A DNA stretch of 64,000 nucleotides from Pseudomonas silvicola (GTDB taxonomy: Bacteria > Pseudomonadota > Gammaproteobacteria > Pseudomonadales > Pseudomonadaceae), in NCBI RefSeq assembly GCF_026651855.1, contig NZ_CP093280.1, positions 3,636,001 to 3,700,000 of the forward strand, read 5' to 3'. A program made the translations under genes and the position numbers. Position 1 is the stretch's first letter; every line of letters starts with the position of its first letter. The notes under the pieces are model-generated. The model was not told the DNA's origin and made no database searches. It worked only from the letters and a program-made list of their open reading frames with translations. Positions 35,548 to 44,497 of the stretch are shown one piece after another.

Positions 35548-36816
35548 ATGAAGACCTATCAGGCGTTCGAAAGCGCCGACCTTCCCGATAATTACAAAGA
35601 CAATGTGATCACCATGAAACGCGTTTTACGCGAGCAGATCGGTGATGTGAATGCGCTCTTTGCTGAAGTCAGCGCATTTATAGAGGGCGAGATCGCTTCC
35701 ATCCGGGAACAGGAGGCCGCTACCGGGTCCGCCTGGCCTGTGCTGGAGTATGAAGCCATTGCCCGCGGAGAGGTGACCGCCGATCAACTGGCATTGATCA
35801 AGCGCCGCGGCTGCCTGGTAGTGCGGGGGCATTTCCCTCGCGAACAAGTCCTGGGATGGGACAAGGCGCTGTTGGACTATCTGGACGAGAATGACTTCGA
35901 TGAAACCTATCGCGGCCCTGTCGATCAGTTCTTCGGCAGCCTGGAGGCGTCCAGGCCTGAGATTTTCCCTATCTATTGGTCGCAGTCGCAGATGCAGCTA
36001 CGTCAGCATGAGCGCATGGCCACGGCGCAATCATTCCTGAACCGTCTGTGGAAAACCCAATCCCAGGGCCAGACCTGGTTCGATCCCGACGTCAACGCGC
36101 TTTACCCTGATCGGGTACGCCGACGTCCGCCAGGTACTCGCTCCAAAGGTCTGGGCCCACACACCGACTCTGGTGCGCTGGAACGCTGGCTGCATCCGGC
36201 CTATTTGAAGGTGTTCGACAAGATCTATCGCAATGACTTCAAGTCGTATGACCCCTGGGACGCGGCCCACCGTACCGAGGTGGATGAATACGCGTACAAG
36301 GACACTGTCAAGTGCTCTGCCTTTCGGACATTCCAGGGTTGGACAGCGCTCTCCGACATGAAAGCCGATCAGGGCGTGCTTCATACACTGCCTATCCCTG
36401 CGGCGATGGCTTATATGCTATTGCGTCCATTGCTGGACGATGTGCCTGAAGACGAACTATGCGGTGTAGCGCCAGGCAAGGTGCTGCCGGTTTCGGAGAA
36501 GTGGCACCCACTGTTGGTGAAGGGCCTGAGTGCTATCCCTGACGTACAGGCGGGTGACTCGGTCTGGTGGCACTGCGACGTCATTCATAGCGTTGCCCCC
36601 GTTGAAGACCAGCAGGGTTGGGGCAACGTGATGTACGTTCCGGCCGCGCCGATGTGCCCGAAGAACCTGCGCTACGCGCGGGATGTCTTCAAGGCCTTCG
36701 AGCAGGGAGCCTCGCCGTACGATTTTCCCCGCGAGGATTACGAGGTGACCTGGAAGGACCGCTTCACGGTGGAGCAGCTCAATAAGATTGGGCGTCATGG
36801 TCTGGGTGTTGAGTAA
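35548..36816 (+). CDS. ybiU: YbiU family (DUF1479) putative Fe(II)/2-oxoglutarate dioxygenase
   Basis: This 422-residue protein closely matches what I recall of E. coli YbiU in sequence and length (RRGCLVVRGHFPREQ, RRRPPGTRSKGLG, CSAFRTFQGWTALSDM). The jelly-roll iron site is visible as HTDSG (HxD) and a distal His in WHCDVIHSV. It is a probable non-haem iron oxygenase of unknown substrate. Start ATG 35548 gives the family length; an ATG three codons upstream (35539) is possible. It follows the transporters of region B and may hydroxylate a pathway compound or release an aldehyde. Confidence 0.85.
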   Translation: MKTYQAFESADLPDNYKDNVITMKRVLREQIGDVNALFAEVSAFIEGEIASIREQEAATGSAWPVLEYEAIARGEVTADQLALIKRRGCLVVRGHFPREQVLGWDKALLDYLDENDFDETYRGPVDQFFGSLEASRPEIFPIYWSQSQMQLRQHERMATAQSFLNRLWKTQSQGQTWFDPDVNALYPDRVRRRPPGTRSKGLGPHTDSGALERWLHPAYLKVFDKIYRNDFKSYDPWDAAHRTEVDEYAYKDTVKCSAFRTFQGWTALSDMKADQGVLHTLPIPAAMAYMLLRPLLDDVPEDELCGVAPGKVLPVSEKWHPLLVKGLSAIPDVQAGDSVWWHCDVIHSVAPVEDQQGWGNVMYVPAAPMCPKNLRYARDVFKAFEQGASPYDFPREDYEVTWKDRFTVEQLNKIGRHGLGVE

Positions 36817-36834
36817 CGCATCAGCCTGAATGAG

Positions 36835-36860
36835 AAAATGCCTCCTTTTGGGGGCATTTT
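36835..36860 (+). terminator. Intrinsic terminator of ybiU
   Basis: AAAATGCC pairs with GGCATTTT, ending in a T-run, 18 bp after the ybiU stop: a classic U-tailed hairpin that works in both directions. Confidence 0.8.
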
Positions 36861-36882
36861 CGTCTGTGGGATCTTTATCCGT

Positions 36883-36914
36883 AAAAATGCCCCCAGGCAG
36901 GGGGCACTTTTCTT
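36883..36914. terminator. Second intrinsic terminator between ybiU and gcd
   Basis: TGCCCCC and GGGGGCA form a perfect 7-bp GC stem with a 5-nt loop. It is flanked by AAAAA on the left and CTTTTCTT on the right, so it is bidirectional. It lies 9 bp from the end of the convergent dehydrogenase gene, which it probably terminates. Confidence 0.8.
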
Positions 36915-36922
36915 AGGCCTGG

Positions 36923-39358
36923 CTAGAGGTTTTTCGGTAACGCATAGGCAATCACGTAGTCGCCTTCCGGGGTATGCATGTAGTGGTGCCCGCCGGGTGC
37001 AATGACCAGATACTGCCGGCCGCCGCTTTCATACGTCATCGGTGTGGCTTGACCTCCCGCCGGGAGCACGTCGCTCCACACCACCTTGCCAGTCTTGAGG
37101 TCAATCGCGCGGATCAGGTTGTCGGTCGCTGCGGCAATGAACACCAGACCGCCCGCAGTCACGATCGGCCCGCCGTTGCTGGGCACCCCGAACAGCACCG
37201 GCAGCCCTGTCGGCATGCCGAATGGTCCATTCGCCCGGGCGGTACCCAGGGGCGACTGCCACAGCACCTTACGGGTGTGCATGTCGATCGCGGTAATCAT
37301 GCCAAATGGAGGCTCGTTGCAAAGTACGCCGGTAAAGGGCACGTCGAAGGGTTGAACAGAGATCGCGTAAGGCGATTCCAATTGTGCTCCCGGGCCTTCA
37401 GCGCCGCCGCCACCTGGTTTCCAGTTCGGGTCATCGAATGCTTGCAGTCCGCGCTGGTCGGCCTCTGCCCGTGACAACAGCTGGTTGTACATCGGCACGG
37501 CGTTCCAGTTCGAGATCAGGATACCGTTCTGCGGGTCATATGCCATGCTGCCCCAGTCGATGCCGCCATTGTTGCCAGGGAATTCAATCCAGGGCTGGCT
37601 CAATGTTGGTGCTGTGAACTCACCGTCATAGCGAGCCTTGCGGAACTGGATGCGGCAGTACATCTGATCCAGCGGGGTAAGGCCCCACATGGTCTTCTCG
37701 GTCAGGTCATCCTTGCCAAGGCGAGGCATGCCAACGGACCAGGGTTGGGTGGGCGAATGGGGGTCATCGGCAATTTCCAGGTGGCTTGGGGCTGCTCGCT
37801 CCTCCACCGGAGTCAGTGGCTTGCCAGTGGCGCGGTCAAGTACAAACGTCTGCCCACGCTTGGTGGGTATCAGCAATGCCGGGATCGCGCTGCCATCTGG
37901 GGCGGGGAAATCGAATAGCGTGGCTTGCGAACCAATGTCGTAATCCCAGACATCCTTGTGCACAGTCTGGAATACCCAGCGTACGGTCCCGGTACGGGCA
38001 TCCAGGGCGACAACCGAGGAGGAAACGGCGTTCTCTTCAGGCGAACGAAGTTTGCTGTAATAGTCCACTGCAGAGTTGCCGGTGGGTACATAGACCAGAC
38101 CGAGCTTGTCGTCCCCGGTCATGACCGCCCAGGCGTTTGGGGTGCCGCGGGTGTAGGTCTCGCCCTCAGGTGGCAACCCCTTGCGGTCGGGGCGCTTGAC
38201 ATCCCACGCCCAGACCAAATCGCCGGTTTCTGCACTGTAGCCGCGGATCACGCCTGAGGGTGCAGAGCGACGTTGACCATCCAGCACTTCCTGGTTTGTC
38301 ACGATGACACCGTTGACGATGGGCGGAGGCGAAGCCTCTGAGACCATGCCAGGAACAGCTCGGCCCATACCTGCAAGGAGGTTCACCTGGCCATTGTCAC
38401 CGAAGCTCTGGCAGGCCTCTCCAGTCTTGGCATCTACTGCAATCAGGCGCCACCCTTTGACGCCATCATTGATAGTCGATTCGATAATGCGTTCGTGACA
38501 GGCCGCGCCTTCAGGCACGGTGGTGGATACGTAATGCACGACCCCGCGGCAGGTTGCGGCGAAACGGGTATTTTTATATTCGATGCCCGACTTGTAGCGC
38601 CAGATCTCCTTGCCAGTCTTGGGGTCCAGTTTGATGATGTCGTTGAGCGCGGAGCACAGGTACATTCCGTCACCGACCTTAAGCGGCGTGGTTTCGGCAC
38701 CCCTGACATTGATCTGGTCGGACGGTGTCATGGCCCCCGTTCGATAGACCCAGGCCTTTTCCAACTTGCCGACGTTGGCAGGGGTAATTTGCGTGAGCGG
38801 CGAGAAGCGAGTCGCGTTCTTGTCGCGTCCGTACACTGCCCAGTCGCTATCTGGGATGTCGGTGGTGGTTTGCGGGTTGTTCACCAGTGGTTTGTCGGGG
38901 GCAATGTCAGCCGTCACGGTGTCCTGGTGTGGTGCAAAAGCCAAGCCCATGGCCAGAGCAATGAACCCTGCGGCGATACCTGCCAGCTTCAGTGACCGCT
39001 TGCGCGACGGACCGTTGTCCAGCCCAGGAAGCAGCACGCACAGCAGCAAGGCGAACACCAACAGTACGTCCATGCGTGGTACCCACGCCCAGTACGCCCA
39101 GCCCCGTTCCCAGACTGTCCATACCAGCGTGGCGAAAAATACCGCTGCAAACCATCCAGCACCCGACCGTTTACGGCGAAGCAACTGGATGCCCGACACC
39201 ACCAGGCCGATGCCGGCCAGCAAGTAGTACCAGGAGCCGCCGAGGATGGCCAGCCAGGCACCACCCGCGAGAAGTGCTACACCGAATACAACGAAGCAGA
39301 GCGAAAGCAGAATCAATGGCCAGCGCGCGGCCGTCCTGTCCCTATGTGGGTTAGACAT
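36923..39358 (-). CDS. gcd: Membrane-bound PQQ-dependent glucose/quinate-type dehydrogenase
   Basis: This 811-residue enzyme has about five N-terminal membrane helices (residues 13-145) anchoring a periplasmic eight-bladed PQQ propeller (DWAVYGRDKNATRFSPL, then repeated GKxxW blades and a DYDIGSQATLFD segment). It oxidises glucose or other aldoses to lactones and passes electrons to ubiquinone. Length is usual for the glucose/quinate/shikimate family. Start ATG 39358 has GGAAG upstream. Next to an OprB porin, lactonase-like propeller and gluconate-dehydrogenase-like modules, it suits the first step of periplasmic sugar oxidation. I cannot tell glucose from quinate specificity. Confidence 0.9.
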   Translation of the reverse strand: MSNPHRDRTAARWPLILLSLCFVVFGVALLAGGAWLAILGGSWYYLLAGIGLVVSGIQLLRRKRSGAGWFAAVFFATLVWTVWERGWAYWAWVPRMDVLLVFALLLCVLLPGLDNGPSRKRSLKLAGIAAGFIALAMGLAFAPHQDTVTADIAPDKPLVNNPQTTTDIPDSDWAVYGRDKNATRFSPLTQITPANVGKLEKAWVYRTGAMTPSDQINVRGAETTPLKVGDGMYLCSALNDIIKLDPKTGKEIWRYKSGIEYKNTRFAATCRGVVHYVSTTVPEGAACHERIIESTINDGVKGWRLIAVDAKTGEACQSFGDNGQVNLLAGMGRAVPGMVSEASPPPIVNGVIVTNQEVLDGQRRSAPSGVIRGYSAETGDLVWAWDVKRPDRKGLPPEGETYTRGTPNAWAVMTGDDKLGLVYVPTGNSAVDYYSKLRSPEENAVSSSVVALDARTGTVRWVFQTVHKDVWDYDIGSQATLFDFPAPDGSAIPALLIPTKRGQTFVLDRATGKPLTPVEERAAPSHLEIADDPHSPTQPWSVGMPRLGKDDLTEKTMWGLTPLDQMYCRIQFRKARYDGEFTAPTLSQPWIEFPGNNGGIDWGSMAYDPQNGILISNWNAVPMYNQLLSRAEADQRGLQAFDDPNWKPGGGGAEGPGAQLESPYAISVQPFDVPFTGVLCNEPPFGMITAIDMHTRKVLWQSPLGTARANGPFGMPTGLPVLFGVPSNGGPIVTAGGLVFIAAATDNLIRAIDLKTGKVVWSDVLPAGGQATPMTYESGGRQYLVIAPGGHHYMHTPEGDYVIAYALPKNL

Positions 39359-39518
39359 TCACATTATCTTCCATAAAAATTTCTCGAACACGTCTTCGCA
39401 GAGGGCAGGGGATCGCCCGTCCTGGGTTCCGAGAGTGGGTATTTAATGATCGCGTTGACGGCGTTAGCGGGTGTCCTGAAGCCCGGGATGGTTGAAATGC
39501 CGTATGACGCTATTGAGC

Positions 39519-39551
39519 GGAAAAGGTGTGACAGAGTGTCGCACTTTTTCC
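39519..39551. repeat. 15-bp-arm hairpin upstream of gcd
   Basis: GGAAAAGGTGTGACA pairs with TGTCGCACTTTTTCC at all 15 positions, counting two G-T pairs, with a 3-nt loop. It lies about 160 bp upstream of the gcd start. The outer ends read AAAA/TTTT, so it could act as a terminator or as a dyad operator. Confidence 0.6.
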
Positions 39552-39672
39552 GGGGGCAACTATAACAAGCCTGGAATGCCCGGCTTAGACGGTTTGCGCC
39601 TTCATATCATACGATTGTGGCGTGAATTTTAATTTGGGTGCAGAGGGGGTAGTGGCACTTGGCCCTAGAGCG

Positions 39673-39713
39673 CTTCTGAATGTGTCGGTGGCCCTGTCCG
39701 ACACATCCAGAAG
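39673..39713. repeat. 16-bp-arm hairpin between oprB and gcd
   Basis: CTTCTGAATGTGTCGG pairs with CCGACACATCCAGAAG at 15 of 16 positions around a 9-nt loop. There is no U-run. It is about 215 bp beyond the end of oprB and could be a terminator for oprB, an end structure of a lost mobile element, or a structured RNA. Confidence 0.6.
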
Positions 39714-39928
39714 TGTCTGGTTATCAATCCTGCAAGGGGATGGCGAGTGCACCAACCATAGATCCCGATGGCGAATTAACGCCGGCCGGTGGTAACGGCT
39801 GCGAGGGCGATTAGCGGCAAGCACCGGCAATAGGAAGTTGGCCTGGATGCTGCCAACCCGCAGGCTGCGCTGACTTCATTTGCGCCTGTTAGCTCCAGCG
39901 CTCGTGTCGGTCAGCGCAACCTGACGAT

Positions 39929-41284
39929 TCAAAACTGGGTTTGGACCTGGAAACCCAGCACCAACGCATTCGGGACTTCCCGCACGCCGCCGGGATTTTT
40001 AACGTATTGCAGGTTGGGCATCAAATCCAGCCAACGGGTGGCCTTGAGCCGGTAGTTCAATTCGGCAACATACATTGTGTGCTGTTCAGGCACGTAGTCG
40101 GCGTCGTCGTAACTCAGCGCGCTTTGCTGGTTAGCGGCCTGCGCATTGCGCAGCAGCTGCGCGCTGGCATGCACGCGCGCCACGCCAAAGCCCATTGCGT
40201 CGGCGGGTCTTGCCGCGAAGGGGCCTTGGTACAGGAAGCTGATTTTCTGGTAGCTGTCCACCGCCGTGGTGTTGCGATCGTTGAAGTTGGCGCTGGCCAC
40301 TACCGACAGTCCGCGATGGGCATCGCCTTCACGAGTGGTCAGCTGTTGTTTGCCAACGACCCAGAAACCATGGCGGCCTGAGTCACTGCGGTAGTCGTTG
40401 CCCGTGACCGCGGCAGGCTGATTGTTTTCATCCTTGTAGAGGTCGGTGCCGTTGGCCGTGCTGTGGTAATAGCCAACACGGTATTCGCCTGGCAACTGGA
40501 ATGGTTGAGGTGTCCAGACCAGTTCAACGGGGACCAGCGTACCGGTGGTACCAGCAGTGTTCAGCTTGAAACCGTTGTCGTTTTCCAGCGTGGACGGGTC
40601 GATGTTGAACGCGCCGATCTGCGCATAGATCTCATTGTTCAGGCGGTAGCGCAAGCGTGCAGCCCATTGGCTGATGGGGCCGTTGTAGATGCTGTCGACG
40701 TAGTTGCCGGGCTGCGAGCCGCAGAACGCCAGGTTCTGAAAGACGCAGTCCTCGGTAGCGAAGTCATCACTGACGGCAAAGCGACCCGCTTTGAGGTTGA
40801 ACCTGTCGTTGAGCCAGCCTTTGCTGATCCACAGTTCACTGATACGCGTGACGCTTCCGCGACCGTTGATTTCCTGCGTCGAACCCATGCCCTTGGCGCG
40901 AGGGTCGTTGATCTTCTCGCCAAGCTCGTCACCGTTACGATTGGTCAACGAGACGCTGAAATTGGCATCGTCCCACCCCAGGAGTTTTTGCAGATCAATG
41001 TCCGCGCCCAAGTTGAACTGGTCGGAGTAACGAGTCACACGGTCGTGCTGTTGATAGCCGCCCTTGAGGTTCGAAGCAGATTCACCGATATAGCCAATCT
41101 TGATGTCCACGCCCTTGCTCAACAGATCGGTACGCAGGCCGCCCCAATCCCCCGTCATCCAGGGTGAGTCTGGGGAGAAGGCATCGGCGGCAGTGGCCGT
41201 GCTGACCCAGGCTGTCGAGGCACAGGCCATCAACAGCATGGCCGTCGCGGGGGGAGGGGCATAACGCAAGCGCTTCAATTGCAT
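39929..41284 (-). CDS. oprB: OprB-type carbohydrate-selective porin
   Basis: This 451-residue outer-membrane beta-barrel has a signal peptide (cleavage near ATAA, residue 33), the OprB start SPWMTGDWGGLRTDL, many alternating strand segments and a C-terminal Phe (QVQTQF) as needed for barrel assembly. It lets sugars into the periplasm. It begins 82 bp after the cytochrome c gene of module 1, on the same strand, so it may be co-transcribed with that oxidase. In Pseudomonas oprB is usually with gtsABCD, but here it serves a periplasmic oxidation set. Confidence 0.9.
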   Translation of the reverse strand: MQLKRLRYAPPPATAMLLMACASTAWVSTATAADAFSPDSPWMTGDWGGLRTDLLSKGVDIKIGYIGESASNLKGGYQQHDRVTRYSDQFNLGADIDLQKLLGWDDANFSVSLTNRNGDELGEKINDPRAKGMGSTQEINGRGSVTRISELWISKGWLNDRFNLKAGRFAVSDDFATEDCVFQNLAFCGSQPGNYVDSIYNGPISQWAARLRYRLNNEIYAQIGAFNIDPSTLENDNGFKLNTAGTTGTLVPVELVWTPQPFQLPGEYRVGYYHSTANGTDLYKDENNQPAAVTGNDYRSDSGRHGFWVVGKQQLTTREGDAHRGLSVVASANFNDRNTTAVDSYQKISFLYQGPFAARPADAMGFGVARVHASAQLLRNAQAANQQSALSYDDADYVPEQHTMYVAELNYRLKATRWLDLMPNLQYVKNPGGVREVPNALVLGFQVQTQF

Positions 41285-41366
41285 GGTCTATTATTATCCA
41301 TTGTGGTCGTGGCGCTGGGCGGCATTGTCGACGCCGCCTGGCCGCCGGGAGAGGTCAATGTTGCTG

Positions 41367-42665
41367 TCAGTGGCCAAGCCACTGATCAGCGCTCAGTTGC
41401 GTGCGGGTGTTCTTCACGTCGTCGGTGCTGACACGCGGCGCACTGTTGCCCCAACTGTTGCGCAGGTACGTCAGCACGGCGGCGATGTCGTCATCCGGCA
41501 GCTTCCAATCAAACCGTGGCATGCCCGCACCCGTCGGATTACCTGCCGTCACGGGTCCTTCGGCACCTTGGAGCACTACATGCAACAGGCTGGCAGGATC
41601 CCGTGCATTGACCTGGGCGTTTGCCTGGAATGCAGGGATCATGTTGCGCACCCCGGTGCCATCGGCGCGGTGGCAGGCTTCACATTGACTCTCCATCACT
41701 ACTTTACCGGTGACCATCTGCGGGTCACTGGCGGCAATGGCAGGTGCCGTATGCGGCGGGCTGCCGGGCAGTTGCTGCAAGTAGGCGGCAATGGCTTGCA
41801 GGTCGGGATCGGTCAGGTGCTGGGTGGAATTTTCCACCGCCTCCTGCATGGGGCCAGAGGCTACCGTTTGGCGGTTTGTGCCGGTTTTGAGATAAGTGAT
41901 GATGTCGTCCGTGGACCACTGACCCAGGCCGACGTGAGTATTTGGTGTAAGGTCGGGGGCATGCCAGCCCTGTAGCGTTCCGCCTTGCAGGGCCGCAGAT
42001 ACGTCACCACCCAACAGGTTCTTGCCGGTATGGCAGGCGGCGCAGTGACCTGGACCGTTCACCAGGTAGTCACCACGGCTGACCAGCGGGGTAACGCCTG
42101 GCCGAGCGGTGAAAGGTTTGTCCTGGAAGAACAGCAGGTTCCAGCCGGCCAGCAGGAAGCGCTGGTTGTAGGGGAAGGGCAGTTCATTTTCCACCACTGT
42201 CTGTTTCACTGGCGTGATGGTCTGCATGTAGGCCCACAGGTCGGCCATGTCCTGGTCGGTCATCTTCGCGTAGGCGGTATACGGCATGGCTGGGTAGAGG
42301 TAACCGTGGCTGCCGATACCGTGACGCACCGCCTTGTCGAATTGTTCCAGCGTCCAAGTACCGATGCCAGTGTCCTTGTCCTGGGTAATGTTGGAGGACT
42401 TGATCACACCGAAGGGCGTTTGCAGCGTGTAGCCGCCTGCGTATGACGCGGCGCCGGGCACCGTGTGGCAGGCCGCGCAGTCGCCCATGGCTGCGACGTA
42501 TCGGCCGCGTGCTATAGCGTCCGTGGGCGTCCCGACAGTGGTGTTCTGGATGGCTGGGAAGGTGCGGTGCTCGCCGTACTGGGCATAGGCCAGGAAACCG
42601 GCAAAGCCGATCACGCCGCAGCCAACCGCAACGGCGGCGAATGTCTTGAGCTTGTTCAAGGGCAT
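41367..42665 (-). CDS. Tri-haem cytochrome c subunit of membrane dehydrogenase, module 1
   Basis: This 432-residue protein has one N-terminal membrane anchor (residues 8-28) and three CxxCH haem sites: CAACH (63-67), CAACH (about 210) and CEACH (about 328). It is the electron-transfer subunit of gluconate-2-dehydrogenase or alcohol-dehydrogenase type complexes and passes electrons from the GMC flavoprotein to quinone. It starts 5 bp after the GMC gene. It is a clear paralogue of 53973-55280 (shared GIGSHG.LYPAMPYTAY and PYN.R...AGW.LLFF segments). Confidence 0.9.
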   Translation of the reverse strand: MPLNKLKTFAAVAVGCGVIGFAGFLAYAQYGEHRTFPAIQNTTVGTPTDAIARGRYVAAMGDCAACHTVPGAASYAGGYTLQTPFGVIKSSNITQDKDTGIGTWTLEQFDKAVRHGIGSHGYLYPAMPYTAYAKMTDQDMADLWAYMQTITPVKQTVVENELPFPYNQRFLLAGWNLLFFQDKPFTARPGVTPLVSRGDYLVNGPGHCAACHTGKNLLGGDVSAALQGGTLQGWHAPDLTPNTHVGLGQWSTDDIITYLKTGTNRQTVASGPMQEAVENSTQHLTDPDLQAIAAYLQQLPGSPPHTAPAIAASDPQMVTGKVVMESQCEACHRADGTGVRNMIPAFQANAQVNARDPASLLHVVLQGAEGPVTAGNPTGAGMPRFDWKLPDDDIAAVLTYLRNSWGNSAPRVSTDDVKNTRTQLSADQWLGH

Positions 42666-42670
42666 TTTCC

Positions 42671-44443
42671 TCAGCGCGTCAGCAGGCCAGGTTGGCGCAG
42701 GTAGTCATTGATGATCGCCTTGGCGGTCCACAGGGTGAGGGCGCTGAGCGTACCGGTGGGGTTGTAGCCGCCGTTGTTGGGAAATGACGAGGCGCCGATC
42801 ACAAACAGGTTGTGAGCATCCCAGCTCTGCTGGTAACGGTTGAGCGCCGAGGTGGCGGGGTCCAGGCCCATGGCGGTGCCGCCGATAGTGTGGCCGCTGT
42901 CGTAGGCGCGGCTGGGCGAGAAGGGCTCGTCAGGGAAGGCGACGGTTTCCCAGGTCTTGGCGCCGGTGGATTTGCAGATATCACCAATGCGGTCTTTGAT
43001 GAAGCGGGCCATGCGCCGGTCGTTCTCGTTGAACTCGTAGGTCATGCGCAGCAGAGGCTGGCCGTTGTCGTCCTTGTAGTTGGGGTCCAGTGACAGATAG
43101 CTCTCGGCGTGGGCGTAGGAGGTGCCCTGGCCCTGAATTTTGCCGTAGTTCTGGTAGCTGTGGCTGAAGGCTTTTTTCCAGCCCGCGCCCCACATTTTGC
43201 TGCCGGCGGGTACACGGTCGGTCATGCCCATGGGCGTGGCCTGGTCGGACAAGGCCATGATGCCGGCGCCGCCAATGAAGCCGAGGTCGCTGTGGTCGAA
43301 GTTGTCGCCGTTGTAGTCATCCACTTGGGTGGCCAGGGCACCGGTGGAAATGAACGGATTCATGTGTTCGTTTTCGAAATACAGGAAACCGTACGACATG
43401 GTCTGGAAGTTGTAGGCCCGGCCGATGGTGCCCGTGCGGGTCTGCGGGTCATAGGGCTTGCCCACCTCGGAGAGCAGCATCAGCCGTACGTTGTCGAACT
43501 GGAAGGCCGCGAAAATGACGATGTCGGCGGGCTGGAAGCCGATATTGCGGTCCGAGTCGATGAAGGTCACGCCTGTCACGGTCTGGCCGTCCGCAGCTTT
43601 CTCGGCCTTGAGCGCCGTGCACTCGGTGAGCAGCGTGAAGTTCTTGCGCGTCATCAGCGCCGGAATGATGCAGGCGTTGGGCGAGGACTTGGACCAGTTG
43701 CCGCACCCATACAAGCCGCAAAATCCACAGTAGGTGCAGGGCGCCATGTTGATGCCTAGCGGGTTGGTGTAGGCGGCGCCCGCAGTGCCAGCTGGGATGG
43801 GAAAGGGGTGCAGGCCCATTTTCTCGGTGGTGCCGTGGAAAATGTCGTTCCAGCGCGAGCGCTCCAGCGGTGGCGTCGGGTACTCCGCGCTGCGCGAGCC
43901 CTCGAACGGGTTGCCACCGGGCTGCACCTTGCCGTTCAGTACGCCGGCCTTGCCGGAGATACCGGCAATTTTCTCCCAGCGGTCGTAGTGCGGCTCCAGT
44001 TCATCGTAAGTGACGCCCCAGTCCTGGACGATCAGCCCTTCGGGCAGTTTCATCTTCGGGTAGCGTTCCTTGACCCGAGTGGCCATGGTGAAGTCCGATG
44101 GCAGGAACCGCCAGGCGTTGGCCGACCAGTGCTTGCCGGCACCGCCCACGCTGTAGCCCACCACCCAGTTGCTGAAGTCGCGGCCCGGCAGGGCCACTTC
44201 CGAGCGGTGGTTGCGGAAGGTCAGGGTTTCCACGCTGGGCGGCCGCAGCGCTTCGCGGCGGGCGCCGTAGCGCAGCTCATCGGCAGCGATGTTGGGCGAA
44301 AAGTTGCGGTTGGTAGTTTCGTAGGGGCCGCGCTCGATGCAGACCACTTCAAGGCCGGCGCGGGTCAGTTCTTCGGCCATGAGCGAGCCCGCCCAGCCAA
44401 GGCCGACGATCACGGCGTCAGCTTTAGGTCGTGTGTAAGTCAT
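42671..44443 (-). CDS. GMC flavoprotein subunit with Fe-S-type cysteine cluster, module 1
   Basis: This 590-residue gluconate-2-dehydrogenase-type GMC flavoprotein has the FAD motif GLGWAG (14-19), VGGAGKHWSANAWRF, and a C-terminal HTIGGTAMG with the catalytic His. Cysteines 236, 239, 242 and 247 (CTYCGFC then GC) match the pattern that binds a 3Fe-4S cluster in bacterial FAD glucose dehydrogenase. With the cytochrome and subunit 3 it forms a periplasm-facing complex oxidising a sugar or sugar acid. Gene order subunit 3-GMC-cytochrome is that of Pseudomonas gluconate dehydrogenase. Paralogue: 55288-57057. Confidence 0.9.
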   Translation of the reverse strand: MTYTRPKADAVIVGLGWAGSLMAEELTRAGLEVVCIERGPYETTNRNFSPNIAADELRYGARREALRPPSVETLTFRNHRSEVALPGRDFSNWVVGYSVGGAGKHWSANAWRFLPSDFTMATRVKERYPKMKLPEGLIVQDWGVTYDELEPHYDRWEKIAGISGKAGVLNGKVQPGGNPFEGSRSAEYPTPPLERSRWNDIFHGTTEKMGLHPFPIPAGTAGAAYTNPLGINMAPCTYCGFCGLYGCGNWSKSSPNACIIPALMTRKNFTLLTECTALKAEKAADGQTVTGVTFIDSDRNIGFQPADIVIFAAFQFDNVRLMLLSEVGKPYDPQTRTGTIGRAYNFQTMSYGFLYFENEHMNPFISTGALATQVDDYNGDNFDHSDLGFIGGAGIMALSDQATPMGMTDRVPAGSKMWGAGWKKAFSHSYQNYGKIQGQGTSYAHAESYLSLDPNYKDDNGQPLLRMTYEFNENDRRMARFIKDRIGDICKSTGAKTWETVAFPDEPFSPSRAYDSGHTIGGTAMGLDPATSALNRYQQSWDAHNLFVIGASSFPNNGGYNPTGTLSALTLWTAKAIINDYLRQPGLLTR

Positions 44444-44497
44444 GTCGGGGTTCCAGATCAGGCAAGCGCCTAAAGGGCGTCTTTTGGTGGACGAGGA

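Larger units (their letters stand above)
39359..39928. other. 570-bp gene-free region with two long hairpins
   Basis: This region between gcd and oprB has no recognisable gene. A minus-strand frame at 39585-39830 (81 codons) has no family likeness. It contains two strong inverted repeats, given as separate entries (39519-39551 and 39673-39713). It may hold the gcd promoter and an untranslated regulatory leader, or be the scar of a lost element. Confidence 0.6.

Noticed and set aside
39585-39830. Minus-strand 81-codon frame in the gcd-oprB gap
   Set aside because: No ribosome-binding site or recognisable family, and it crosses the 39673-39713 hairpin. It could be a transposase scrap, but nothing supports that.
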